64,000 bases of DNA from Actinacidiphila sp. DG2A-62 (GTDB taxonomy: Bacteria > Actinomycetota > Actinomycetes > Streptomycetales > Streptomycetaceae), in the NCBI RefSeq assembly GCF_035825295.1, contig NZ_JAYMGI010000002.1, forward strand, positions 3,167,001-3,231,000, given 5' to 3'. Positions 39,476 to 47,671 of this stretch are shown here, one piece after another; within the stretch, counting starts at the first letter, position 1, and each line of letters begins with the position of its first letter. A program made the position numbers and the translations under genes. The notes below the pieces were generated by a model. That model saw only the letters and a program-made list of their open reading frames with translations. It was not told where the DNA came from and made no database searches.

Positions 39476-42043
39476 CTAGTCCGTCGCGATGGCGTTCAGG
39501 ACGTTCATCCGGCCGGCGCGGAAGGCCGGCAGCAGCGCGGCCAGCAGGCCGACCACCGCGGAGCCCGCGAAGACCCCGAGGATCGTGGGCCAGGGCACGG
39601 AGAGCACGCCCAGGCCCTGGGTGGACAGGACCTTCTGCCCGGTGGCGCCCCAGCCGAGGCCGAGGCCGAGGCCGACCAGCGCGCCGAACAGGGCGATGAC
39701 CACCGACTCCAGCCGGATCATCCGGCGCAGCTGCCGCCGCGAGGTGCCGATCGCCCGCATCAGGCCTATCTCGCGGGTCCGCTCGACCACCGACAGCGCC
39801 AGGGTGTTCACCACGCCCAGGATGGCGACGATGATCGCGAGCGCCAGCAGCGCGTAGATCATGTAGAGCAGCTGGTTGACCTGCTTGTGCAGCACGTCCT
39901 TGTAGTCGGCCTGGTTGCGGACGTCGATCTGCGGGTAGTCCGTGACGCTCGCCTTCAGCGAGGCGTACGCCTCCTTCTCCTTGCCGTCGGCGGCCTTGGC
40001 GAAGAGCATCCGGTCGGCCGGCATCCTGTCGCCGGGCAGCATCGCCCGCGCGGTGTCCAGGGCGGTGAACAGGGAGCCGTTCTCCAGCAGGGTGTCGTCG
40101 CTGGTGATCGCGGCGATCCGCAGCCGGGTCGGGACGCCGCCGACGGGGGCGACCCCCAGTTCGTCGCCGACCTTCAGGTGGTGGCTGGTGGCCAGTCCCT
40201 CGGGCACGGACATCGCGCCCTTGCCGTAGGCGTCGGCGAGCTTCCCGGCGGTGGTGTCCAGCCGCACGTCCTGGGCGTAGTGCGGGTCGGCGGCGCTGAT
40301 GTCGGTCTTGATCCGCTGTCCGGACGGGGTGGTCAGGGTGACATTGACCATCGTGTAGTCGGTGAAGTGGTCGATGTCCTTCGCGCTCTTCAGCGACTTC
40401 AGGGCGGCGGGGGTGATCGGCAGCGCGCCGTTGCCGCTCTGCACGATGAAGTCGGCGCCGACGGACTTGTCGAGCTGGTCGTCGGCCGAGGCCACCATGG
40501 ACGAGCCGATCACCGACAGGCCGGCGACCAGCGCGAGGCCGATCATCAGCGCGGAGGCGGTGGCGCCGGTGCGGCGCGGGTTGCGCAGCGCGTTGCGCTC
40601 GGCGAGCCTGCCCATCGGGCCGAAGAACCGCAGCAGGACCGCGCTGACCGCGCGGACCACCACTCCGGCCAGCAGCGGGCCGACGATCACGAAGCCGATC
40701 AGGGTGAGCAGCACGCCCAGGCCCAGCAGGCTGCCGCCGGTGCCGGCCTTGTCGGCCTGTCCCGCGCCGATCAGGGCGAGCGCGCCGGCCGCGCAGACCA
40801 GCACGCCGACCGCGGCGCGGACGCGTCCGGCGCGGCCGTCGGCGGGGGTGCCGGCGTCGCGGAGCGCGGCCATCGGGGAAATCTTGGACGCCCTGCGGGC
40901 CGGGATGTACGCGGCGAGGACGGTGACGACGACGCCGAGCACCAGGCCGACCACCGGTGTGGTGGCCTTGATGGTCAGCTCGGAGGTGTCGAGGTTCATG
41001 CCGGCCTTGCCCATCAGCTTCATCAGGCCGACGGCCAGGCCGATGCCGCCGCCGATGCCGAGCACCGAGCCGGTGACGCCGAGCAGCACGGCCTCGATCA
41101 GCACCGACCTGTTGACCTGCCGGCGGCTGGAGCCGAGGGCGCGCATCAGGCCGATCTCCCGGGTGCGCTGGGCGACCAGCATGGAGAAGGTGTTGACGAT
41201 CAGGAAGATGCCGACCAGGACCGAGATGCCGGCGAAGCCGAGCATCGCGTACTTCATGAAGTTCAGGAAGCCGCCCAGGTCGTCCTTGTCCTTCTTCTTG
41301 GTCTCGGCGGCGGTGTCGATGGTGTAGCCGCTGCCGATGGCGGCCTTGACGTGCGCCTTGAGCTGCTCGTCGGTGACGCCCTTGGCGGCGGTGACGCCGA
41401 AGCCGGTGTACGCGCGGGTGTCGCCGAGCAGCTTGGCCTGGGCGGTGGCGGTGTCGATGTAGACGACCGCGGCGCCGGGGTTGGTGGTACGGAAGGTGAC
41501 GATGCCGGTGAGGGTGACGTCGAAGTCGCCGGGCACGGCGATGACGCGCAGCCGGTCGCCGATCCGCAGGTGGTGCTTGGCGGCGGTGTCGGCGTCGACC
41601 ACCGCGTCCGAGGCGCCCGCGGGCAGGTGGCCGGAGGACAGCTCGACGGCCTTGTTCTCCGTCGGGTCCCAGTTGCTGACGATGGTCGGGGCGCCGGAGT
41701 CGGGGCTGATCTTCTTGTTGTGCGCGTCGGCGACCGTGACGTCCTGGCTGGTGACGTCGGGGGCGGACGCGGCCACTCCGGCGGTGTGGACGATCTTGTC
41801 CTGGAGGGAGGCCGGCACGGTCTGCGGGATGCCGGTGGACTGCCGGTCGTCGATCTTCTTGGCCGAGACGGTGACGTCGGAGGCGGTGGAGCCGAAGAGC
41901 TTGTCGAAGGTGGCCGTCATGGTGTCGGTGAACACCAGGGTGCCGCAGACGAAGGCCACCGAGAGCAGGACCGCGATCGCGGAGAGCGCCATTCTGCCCT
42001 TGTGCGCGAAGAAGTTGCGCACCGAGGTCTTGAGGACGGTCAC
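39476..42043 (-). CDS. MacB/FtsX-type ABC transporter permease (duplicated)
   Basis: The 855-residue permease has two FtsX-like units. Each contains a long extracytoplasmic MacB-type periplasmic-core domain and three to four transmembrane helices, with repeat landmarks [20 protein letters not shown] near the C-terminus and [21 protein letters not shown] mid-protein. Such exporters move lipoproteins, peptides or antibiotics or act as mechanotransmitters. The GTG start overlaps the stop of the ATPase gene by 4 bp (GTGA), so the two are coupled. Length is normal for actinobacterial members. Substrate unknown. Confidence 0.9.
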   Translation of the reverse strand: MTVLKTSVRNFFAHKGRMALSAIAVLLSVAFVCGTLVFTDTMTATFDKLFGSTASDVTVSAKKIDDRQSTGIPQTVPASLQDKIVHTAGVAASAPDVTSQDVTVADAHNKKISPDSGAPTIVSNWDPTENKAVELSSGHLPAGASDAVVDADTAAKHHLRIGDRLRVIAVPGDFDVTLTGIVTFRTTNPGAAVVYIDTATAQAKLLGDTRAYTGFGVTAAKGVTDEQLKAHVKAAIGSGYTIDTAAETKKKDKDDLGGFLNFMKYAMLGFAGISVLVGIFLIVNTFSMLVAQRTREIGLMRALGSSRRQVNRSVLIEAVLLGVTGSVLGIGGGIGLAVGLMKLMGKAGMNLDTSELTIKATTPVVGLVLGVVVTVLAAYIPARRASKISPMAALRDAGTPADGRAGRVRAAVGVLVCAAGALALIGAGQADKAGTGGSLLGLGVLLTLIGFVIVGPLLAGVVVRAVSAVLLRFFGPMGRLAERNALRNPRRTGATASALMIGLALVAGLSVIGSSMVASADDQLDKSVGADFIVQSGNGALPITPAALKSLKSAKDIDHFTDYTMVNVTLTTPSGQRIKTDISAADPHYAQDVRLDTTAGKLADAYGKGAMSVPEGLATSHHLKVGDELGVAPVGGVPTRLRIAAITSDDTLLENGSLFTALDTARAMLPGDRMPADRMLFAKAADGKEKEAYASLKASVTDYPQIDVRNQADYKDVLHKQVNQLLYMIYALLALAIIVAILGVVNTLALSVVERTREIGLMRAIGTSRRQLRRMIRLESVVIALFGALVGLGLGLGWGATGQKVLSTQGLGVLSVPWPTILGVFAGSAVVGLLAALLPAFRAGRMNVLNAIATD

Positions 42044-42862
42044 GAGGTCCTCCCGCGGCCGTCGAAGGAACCGGGGGTGCGGGGGTCGTCCCCCGGATGG
42101 AATCGCAGCATGCGTTCCAGCACGGACTCCGCGGTCGGGCTGTACATCTCGTCCACGATCCGGCCGTCGGCCAGGTAGAGCACGCGGTCGGCGTAGGAGG
42201 CGGCGACCGGGTCGTGGGTGACCATCACGATGGTCTGGCCCAGTTCGTCGACCGAGCGGCGCAGGAAGCCGAGCACCTCGGCGCCGGCCCGCGAGTCGAG
42301 GTTCCCGGTCGGCTCGTCGCCGAAGATGATCTCGGGGCGGGCGGCGAGCGCGCGGGCGACCGCCACCCGCTGCTGCTGGCCGCCGGACAGCTGCGTCGGG
42401 CGGTGCTTGAGCGCCGGCCAGGCCCACGGTCTCCACCACCCGGTCGAACCAGTCGCGGTCCACCCTGCGGCCCGCGATGTCCATGGGCAGCGTGATGTTC
42501 TCCGCCGCGTTGAGCGTCGGCAGCAGGTTGAAGGACTGGAAGATGAAGCCGATCTTGTCGCGGCGCAGCCGGGTGAGCCGCTTGTCCTTCAGTCCGGTGA
42601 TCTCCGTGTCGCCGATCCAGATGCGGCCCTCGGAGACCGTGTCGAGGCCGGCCAGGCAGTGCATCAGCGTGGACTTGCCGGAGCCCGAGGGGCCCATGAT
42701 CGCGGTGAACCTGCTGCGCGCGATGTCGACGTCGACCGCGTCGAGCGCGAGCACGCGGGTCTCGCCGGAGCCGTACGCCTTGGTCACGGTGCGCGCCGCG
42801 GCGGCAACGGCCGAACGTTCTCCGCTGCCCCCAGCCGTGGGAATCGTCATGGCCGTCGTCAC
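42040..42862 (-). CDS. MacB-like ABC transporter ATP-binding protein (frame break)
   Basis: The reconstructed ~273-residue ATPase powers the adjacent permease. Walker A is [17 protein letters not shown] (about residue 53), the Q-loop [11 protein letters not shown], the signature [15 protein letters not shown], Walker [13 protein letters not shown], and the H-loop MVTHDP. The frame breaks at about 42408-42415, just before the signature: upstream translation ends VVETVGLAG and downstream resumes [11 protein letters not shown], requiring one base removed or two added. It is presumably a sequencing error. The GTG start has GGGAG 5 nt upstream. Two inverted repeats 190-220 nt upstream may be operators. 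Confidence 0.88.
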
Positions 42863-43051
42863 TGTCTCTCCCGTTGGTCGTTCGCGTCGATCGGTGTGCT
42901 TCCAGCCTGCTGGCGCAGGGGCGCGCACACGATGGGGAAGGTCTCCGTCCCGGTGGTGGGGGTAGCCCCACCCCGCCTTATGACCGTATGCAGCCGGCGG
43001 CGGCGGATCGTCCTCCGCCGGGACGAACCGCGGGCATCCGGAAGTAGGGAC

Positions 43052-43082
43052 GTCCCCTTAGGGGACTGCGACTCCAGTCGCA
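43052..43082. promoter_or_regulatory. Two abutting perfect inverted repeats upstream of the ABC exporter
   Basis: GTCCCC-TTA-GGGGAC at 43052-43066 is immediately followed by TGCGACT-CC-AGTCGCA at 43067-43082. A third, GGTGGGG-TAG-CCCCACC, lies at 42956-42972. They lie in the 286-bp gap between SUKH-3 and the exporter and may combine a terminator with operators. Confidence 0.45.
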
Positions 43083-43148
43083 CGCCGGACTCAGGGTCGC
43101 CGGTCCACGGGTGGACGCCGGACCGACCCGTGGGCGGACGGCGGCAGA

Positions 43149-43649
43149 TCAGCGCACGGTGAGGCGGACCGGGGCGACGCCGCCGACCAGGGCGGCCAGC
43201 GCGCTGTCGATGTCCGGGCCGGCGTACCAGTCGCCGGTGTGGTCGACGGTGTAGACCCGCCCCTCCGCGTCGATGGCCAGCAGCGCGCCGCTGGCCGGCT
43301 CCTCGCCGAGCGGCGCGGCCTCGGTCTCCAGCGCGCGCCCGAGGTCGCCGAGGGTGCGCGCCAGGTGGAGGCCGCGCATCGGGTCCAGGAGGAGCGCGGA
43401 CGGCGCGATCTGCCGCGCGGGGCCCGTCGCGGCCGGCACCGAGAGCCCGCCGAACTCCGCCCACGCCTCGACCGCCGCGGGGAACACCGCGTGCCGGTGG
43501 CCGCCGGGCGAGACATGGGCGCGCAGCGCGTCCGCCCACTCCTCGGCCTGCTTGATGTCCCAGCGGCCCGGCTGCCAGCCCGCCGCGCGCAGGGCCGCGT
43601 CGACGCCGACCGGGAAACGTGTGGTGCCGCCGGTCATACGGCCGTTCAT
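43149..43649 (-). CDS. SUKH-3 domain immunity-type protein
   Basis: The 166-residue protein matches the SUKH-3 family: RFPVGVDAALRAAGWQPGRWDIKQAEEWADALRAH at the N-terminus, then VEAWAEFGGLSV and the C-terminal AIDAEGRVYTVDHTGDWYAGPDIDSALAAL. SUKH proteins neutralise nuclease and deaminase toxins of polymorphic toxin systems. The ATG overlaps the stop of the YwqJ deaminase gene by 4 bp, so toxin-like and immunity-like proteins should be made in fixed ratio. AAGGGG precedes the start. No signal peptide is present. Confidence 0.83.
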   Translation of the reverse strand: MNGRMTGGTTRFPVGVDAALRAAGWQPGRWDIKQAEEWADALRAHVSPGGHRHAVFPAAVEAWAEFGGLSVPAATGPARQIAPSALLLDPMRGLHLARTLGDLGRALETEAAPLGEEPASGALLAIDAEGRVYTVDHTGDWYAGPDIDSALAALVGGVAPVRLTVR

Positions 43650-44173
43650 GCCCCTTCCGAGCCGGGCACGGCCGGATCGCCCGGGTTGACCGGCCGCACC
43701 CCGAAGTGCGCGAGCAGCGGCGCGCAGGAGCGGCACGGCGGCACGTACACGCCGTGGGTGGGGTCGCCGTCCTCGCGTATCCGGCGGGCGGTGACCTTCG
43801 CGCCGCGCAGCGCCTTGCGCGCCTCGCCCTGGGTGAGCGGCTTGCGCGAGGCCCGCTTGCCGCGGTTGGCCTCGACGGCGGTCAGGTGCCGGGAGATCAG
43901 CACCGCCTCCGCGCACCGGCCGGTGAACCGCTCACGCTGGCCGGCCGGCAGCGCGTCGAGGAAGTCCCGCACGATCGGGTGCAGTTCGGGGGCCTGCTCG
44001 CCTTTGGCCGCGGTGCAGGTGAGGACCTCGTCGCGGATGGACAGCGCGGCGGCCACCGCGGGCAGGATCCCGTCCCTGCGGTGCCGCAGCACGGGCGGCC
44101 CTCCGGCGCTGCGTGCGGCGCTCCAGCTCAGCCTCGGATCGGCGGCCCCCGCCGCCGGTGCGTGCATTGTCAT
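43646..44173 (-). CDS. YwqJ-type nucleic-acid deaminase-like protein
   Basis: This 175-residue protein has the zinc-deaminase signature of the YwqJ family: the CAEAVLISRHLTAVEANRG block near residue 87 (Cys/Glu) and PPCRSCAPLLAHFGV near 145 (PCxxC). These would bind zinc and activate water for cytidine or adenine deamination. No secretion signal or toxin leader is attached, and it is coupled directly to a SUKH-3 gene. It could be a regulated intracellular deaminase or a domesticated toxin. The start is uncertain (ATG at 44173 or 44167); GGAGGG lies 13 nt before the first. The 292-bp divergent region up to 44466 shows no clear promoter. Confidence 0.78.
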   Translation of the reverse strand: MTMHAPAAGAADPRLSWSAARSAGGPPVLRHRRDGILPAVAAALSIRDEVLTCTAAKGEQAPELHPIVRDFLDALPAGQRERFTGRCAEAVLISRHLTAVEANRGKRASRKPLTQGEARKALRGAKVTARRIREDGDPTHGVYVPPCRSCAPLLAHFGVRPVNPGDPAVPGSEGA

Positions 44174-44465
44174 GTTCTACGTGCATCCCTCCGTCCGCCC
44201 GCCGGAAGCGGGCGTTCCCCCGTATGTCGATCAGAGTGCCAAACGCGCCGTCGGATGCGGAAGCGATACGCCGGGCAGGGGCCATCCTGTGTGGGCCATG
44301 TCACCGAGGTGTGACGTTCCGTCGGCAGCGTCGACACAGCACGTGCACAGATTGCGCCCACGTTGCGTCCGCGCCATGGACGCCCCGCGGCGGGTGCGGA
44401 GAAGATCGGGGCTCGGCCCCGCATCCGCGGGCTCCCCCCACTGCCGAACGAGGGAACGTGACCCC

Positions 44466-45317
44466 ATGCGCAAGTCCCTTGCCCCACCCCGTTCCGCGCG
44501 TCCCGCACCTTCTTCTGCGACCTCCCGTGTCCGGCGGGGCGTCGTCGTCCTGGGCGTCCTGCCCGCGCTGATGTTCGCCGCCGGCTGCTCGGGCGGCGGG
44601 TCAACCGCCCCCGACGGCGGGTCCGGCGCCTCGCCGTCGGCGGCGTCCACGCTCGCGGGCCACGCGCCGCTCACCGTGCAGCAGTTGACGCGGGCCCTGG
44701 TCACCGACGCGGACGTGCCCGGCTGGGTGGTCCAGCAGACCTCCGACGACGACGGGGTGCAGACCACCGCGCCCGAGGGGTTCGACCCCGACGACCTGAT
44801 GGCGCAGGCCGACGGCGGCGGCCAGTCCGTGCTGCACGCGGACACCCCGGCCTGCCAGCCGCTCGCGGACGTCGTCGGCTCCAAGCCCGCGGTGCACCGG
44901 ATGGCGTCGGTCGGCGCGACCTTCGCGCAGGAGTCCAAGGGCGGCGGACCCGAGGTGGTCAACCAGATGCTGATCGCCAGTCACGCGCCCGGTGACGCGC
45001 AGCGGGTGATGGACGGCATACGGGCCGCGCTGCGCTCGTGCTCCTCCTTCCAGGCCACCGACGGCGAGGGGCGGCGCACGCCGTTCACCGTCACGCCCGG
45101 TCCCGCGGTGCGGGTGGGCGACGCGTCGGTCGCGTACACGATGACCGACTCGTCGGACAAGAAGACCGGCGCCGCCCTGGTGACGGTGGTGCGGACCGGC
45201 GACACCGTCACCTCCTACGTCTCCACGAAGGCGGCGGGCGGCGCGGGACCGGTGCCGCTCGCGGTCGCCCGCAAGCAGTCCGCGAAGCTGGCGGCGCTGC
45301 TGGGGCGGCGCGAGTAG
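44466..45317 (+). CDS. Lipoprotein of unknown function (copy 1)
   Basis: A 283-residue predicted lipoprotein: a basic N-terminus, hydrophobic segment and lipobox FAAGCSGG (cysteine near residue 41), then a Gly/Ser/Ala linker. A globular domain of about 220 residues follows (LTVQQLTRALVTDADVPGW ... CQPLADVVGSKP ... LRSCSSFQATDG ... GAALVTVVRTGDTVTSYV). The pattern, with a cysteine pair, resembles PknH-type extracellular sensor domains, but I cannot assign it firmly. The next gene encodes a diverged relative. It is divergent from the deaminase/SUKH-3 pair. Confidence 0.7.
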   Translation: MRKSLAPPRSARPAPSSATSRVRRGVVVLGVLPALMFAAGCSGGGSTAPDGGSGASPSAASTLAGHAPLTVQQLTRALVTDADVPGWVVQQTSDDDGVQTTAPEGFDPDDLMAQADGGGQSVLHADTPACQPLADVVGSKPAVHRMASVGATFAQESKGGGPEVVNQMLIASHAPGDAQRVMDGIRAALRSCSSFQATDGEGRRTPFTVTPGPAVRVGDASVAYTMTDSSDKKTGAALVTVVRTGDTVTSYVSTKAAGGAGPVPLAVARKQSAKLAALLGRRE

Positions 45318-45319
45318 CG

Positions 45320-45471
45320 GTCGCGGTCGGCTGTCGCGGCTGGCTGTCGCGGTCGGGGGCGGTCGGCCGTCGCGGTCGGCCGTCGCGGTCGGCCGTCGCG
45401 GTCGGCTGTACGGACGGCGGCCGGGCGGACGGGCGCCGGGTGGACGCCGGGTGGACGCCGGGTGGACGCCG
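45320..45471. repeat. Two intergenic tandem repeat arrays (13-bp and 11-bp units)
   Basis: The 414-bp gap between the two lipoprotein genes contains an array based on CGCGGTCGGCCGT (about four clean units in 45361-45408, degenerate from 45320) and three units of GGGTGGACGCC at about 45438-45470. The rest is G/C-rich palindromic sequence (45480-45560). No gene is visible. Confidence 0.75.
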
Positions 45472-45731
45472 GCCTGGCGGTCGGGCGGTGACGGGTCGGC
45501 CGGGCGGGCGACTGGATGGCCGCCAGGCCGCCCGACCGCCCGACCGCCGGCCGCAGGTCGCCGCCCGTTCGTGACCGCTTTGTGAGCTGAGCGGTGTCCG
45601 GTCGGGCCGGCCCGGTGCCGTAGAGTCGCGCGGCAGCGGGCCGGCGCTTGCCGCGCGGTCCGCGCGCAGCCGCGCCGGGACGGGCGCGCTCCCCGGCGAC
45701 CGGGGCGGGACCGACACAGGGAATCGATGCG

Positions 45732-46508
45732 ATGAGGAATCGGCGGATACGTGCCGTCAGCCGCCTACTCGCCGGTAGCGGCCAGGTGGACGGGCGGACC
45801 GGAGCGGTGAAGGCGGGGGCGGCGGTCGCGGCGCTGGTGCCGGTGCTCGCGCTCACCGCGGCGTGCGGAGGCGGCGACAAGAAAGCCCCGGCTCCGCAGG
45901 ACGTGCGCGCGTCCGGCGCGGTGTCCACCGCGAAGCTCACTCAGGCGCTGCTCACCGACGGCGACGTCGACCACGTGCAGGTGCTGCCGGCCGGCAGCAA
46001 GACGCAGTTGCTCGGCGGGGAGCAGCAGGCCGTCCCGGGGTCCTGCGAGCCGATCGCCGACCAGTGGAGCAGCCGCCCCAAGCACCCGCGCCAGGTGTAC
46101 GTCGGCGCGATGCTCACCGACACCGCGGACAAGGACAAGAACGCCAAGACCATCAGCCTGACTGTCGTCGCCACGTACAAGAAGGGCGAGGCGAAGCAGG
46201 CGGTGGACGAGCTGGCCGCGGCGCTGCGCACCTGCACGTCGTACCGGACGACGCGGAACGGGGTCACCACGACCTTCCGGGTCAAGGCCGTCCCGCAGCC
46301 GTCGCCGGCCGGCGACCAGCAGCTCGCGTACACGATCGCGGACCCGTCGAAGGGCGACGCGGGCCGGGCACTGGTCACCGTGGTCCGGGTCGGCGACACC
46401 ACGGCCGCGTACGAGTCGGTCCGCGCCGACCACAAGCTCGCGACGCTGCGGGCGGCCATCCCGGCCAAGCAGGCGGAGAAGCTGCGGAAGGCCGCGGAGA
46501 AGGACTGA
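45732..46508 (+). CDS. Lipoprotein of unknown function (copy 2)
   Basis: The 258-residue product is a predicted lipoprotein with lipobox LTAACGGG (cysteine near residue 46) and a domain similar in layout to the preceding gene: STAKLTQALLTDGDVDHVQVL, SCEPIADQWSS, LRTCTSYRTTRNG, GRALVTVVRVGDTTAAYES. The order is the same but sequence identity is modest, indicating an old duplication. AGGGAA 9 nt upstream supports the ATG. Possibly a ligand-sensing extracellular domain; not assigned. Confidence 0.7.
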   Translation: MRNRRIRAVSRLLAGSGQVDGRTGAVKAGAAVAALVPVLALTAACGGGDKKAPAPQDVRASGAVSTAKLTQALLTDGDVDHVQVLPAGSKTQLLGGEQQAVPGSCEPIADQWSSRPKHPRQVYVGAMLTDTADKDKNAKTISLTVVATYKKGEAKQAVDELAAALRTCTSYRTTRNGVTTTFRVKAVPQPSPAGDQQLAYTIADPSKGDAGRALVTVVRVGDTTAAYESVRADHKLATLRAAIPAKQAEKLRKAAEKD

Positions 46509-46586
46509 CGCCCGGCGCCGCGCCGCCGGGGCGAGCGGGTGACATGCTCAGGACGGGAGTTGTCCACAGGTACGGAGACCAGGCCG

Positions 46587-46615
46587 TTCACCGCCTCCGC
46601 CCCACCCCCTAGGCT
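46587..46615 (+). promoter_or_regulatory. Putative promoter of the WHH-SUKH operon
   Basis: TTCACC at 46587-46592 and TAGGCT at 46610-46615 are separated by 17 bp, about 40 nt before the start codon at 46654. Confidence 0.5.
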
Positions 46616-46653
46616 GTGGTCGACAGCGAGAGCAGCAGCAGGGGGCATCGGCC

Positions 46654-47664
46654 ATGACGACAGGCGCGCACGGGGTGGGAGCACCTCCGGGAACAGGAGC
46701 CGCGGCGCAGTCCGCGCCGCCCAACGCGGCCTATGCGGGCCAGGTCGTGCACTTCCCCGACCCCGTCAGGGCGGCCCGCCACCCGCGGGGCGTCTGGGTC
46801 GACGAGCACGGCCACCCGGACTTCTCGCCCTACGCACGGGCTGCCGCGGAGATCGCGGAGCCGCCGGAGGGCTTCGGCGTGGACGAACTGCGCCTGACCG
46901 ACTACGTATCGGCGAACGCGGCGATGCACGCCGCCGGCCACGAGCTGTGGGGCAGCCTGTCCCCGGTCGGCACCCCGCACGGCTGGACCTGGCACCACGT
47001 CTTCGGCACCCGCCGGCTCGAACTGGTCCCGGTCGAGGTCAAGGCGCTGCTGCGGCACCACGGAGGACTGGCCACCTCGGTCGCCGACCACGGCAAGCGC
47101 GGCACCCGCCCGCTCCAGGAGACCCGGCCCGCGCACTTCGGGCTGCCCAAGGACCCGGTCGCGGTCAGCGAGCAGCAGGTCCGGGACGTGGAGGAGGAGC
47201 TGGGCTACCGCCTGCCCGGCGCCTACCGCACCTTCCTGAAGGCGGCCGGCGGCTGCGCGCCCAAGGGCGTCGCGCTCGACCCGGAGCTGGGGCTGCTGAT
47301 CGACCAGCCGTTCTTCACCGTCCGCGACGAGGCGGCGGTCAACGACCTGGTCTACGTGAACAAGTGCCTGCGCGACCACCTGACGAAGGACTACCTGGCG
47401 ATCGGCTACGTCCAGGGCGGCGTGCTGGCGGTCAAGACGAGGGGCGAGCGCACCGGCTCGGTGTGGTTCTGCGCCTACGACGACGCGCGCGACGGCGACC
47501 GCTGGGACACCCCGGCGGACCGCGTGGCCGAACTCCTGCTCGGCTGCGGCGACACGCTCGACGAGTTCCTGCTGCGCCTGGTCGGCAATCCGCCGGAGCT
47601 GGAGACGGTGGCGAACCTGATGGTGGACGGCGGCTTCGCCACGGCCGTCCCGGTGGAGGGGTGA
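46654..47664 (+). CDS. WHH-type HNH/EndoVII nuclease domain fused to SUKH-1 (SMI1/KNR4) domain
   Basis: This 336-residue protein joins a toxin-like and an immunity-like domain in one chain. Residues about 25-150 resemble WHH nucleases of the HNH/EndoVII group: GHPDFSPYA near 53-61, the W113-H114-H115 triad in GWTWHHVFG, then LELVPVEVKALLRHHGG. In typical WHH domains the residue after LVPxxV/I is a histidine; here it is K130, so activity may be lost or altered. Residues about 170-330 form a SUKH-1 domain (VSEQQVRDVEEELGYRLPGAYRTFLKAAGG). No signal peptide is visible. It is followed after 7 nt by the Imm35/deaminase/SUKH-4 gene, so both form an operon. An intracellular, perhaps regulatory, role is inferred. 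Confidence 0.78.
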   Translation: MTTGAHGVGAPPGTGAAAQSAPPNAAYAGQVVHFPDPVRAARHPRGVWVDEHGHPDFSPYARAAAEIAEPPEGFGVDELRLTDYVSANAAMHAAGHELWGSLSPVGTPHGWTWHHVFGTRRLELVPVEVKALLRHHGGLATSVADHGKRGTRPLQETRPAHFGLPKDPVAVSEQQVRDVEEELGYRLPGAYRTFLKAAGGCAPKGVALDPELGLLIDQPFFTVRDEAAVNDLVYVNKCLRDHLTKDYLAIGYVQGGVLAVKTRGERTGSVWFCAYDDARDGDRWDTPADRVAELLLGCGDTLDEFLLRLVGNPPELETVANLMVDGGFATAVPVEG

Positions 47665-47671
47665 GGCCGCG

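Noticed and set aside
39476-42928. Apparent single 1,150-residue ABC ATPase-permease fusion
   Set aside because: The join runs through about 100 residues of non-homologous sequence caused by the frame break; both genes have their own start codons and a GTGA overlap.
45361-45471. CRISPR array
   Set aside because: The repeats are 11-13 bp, directly adjacent without unique spacers, and no cas genes are present.
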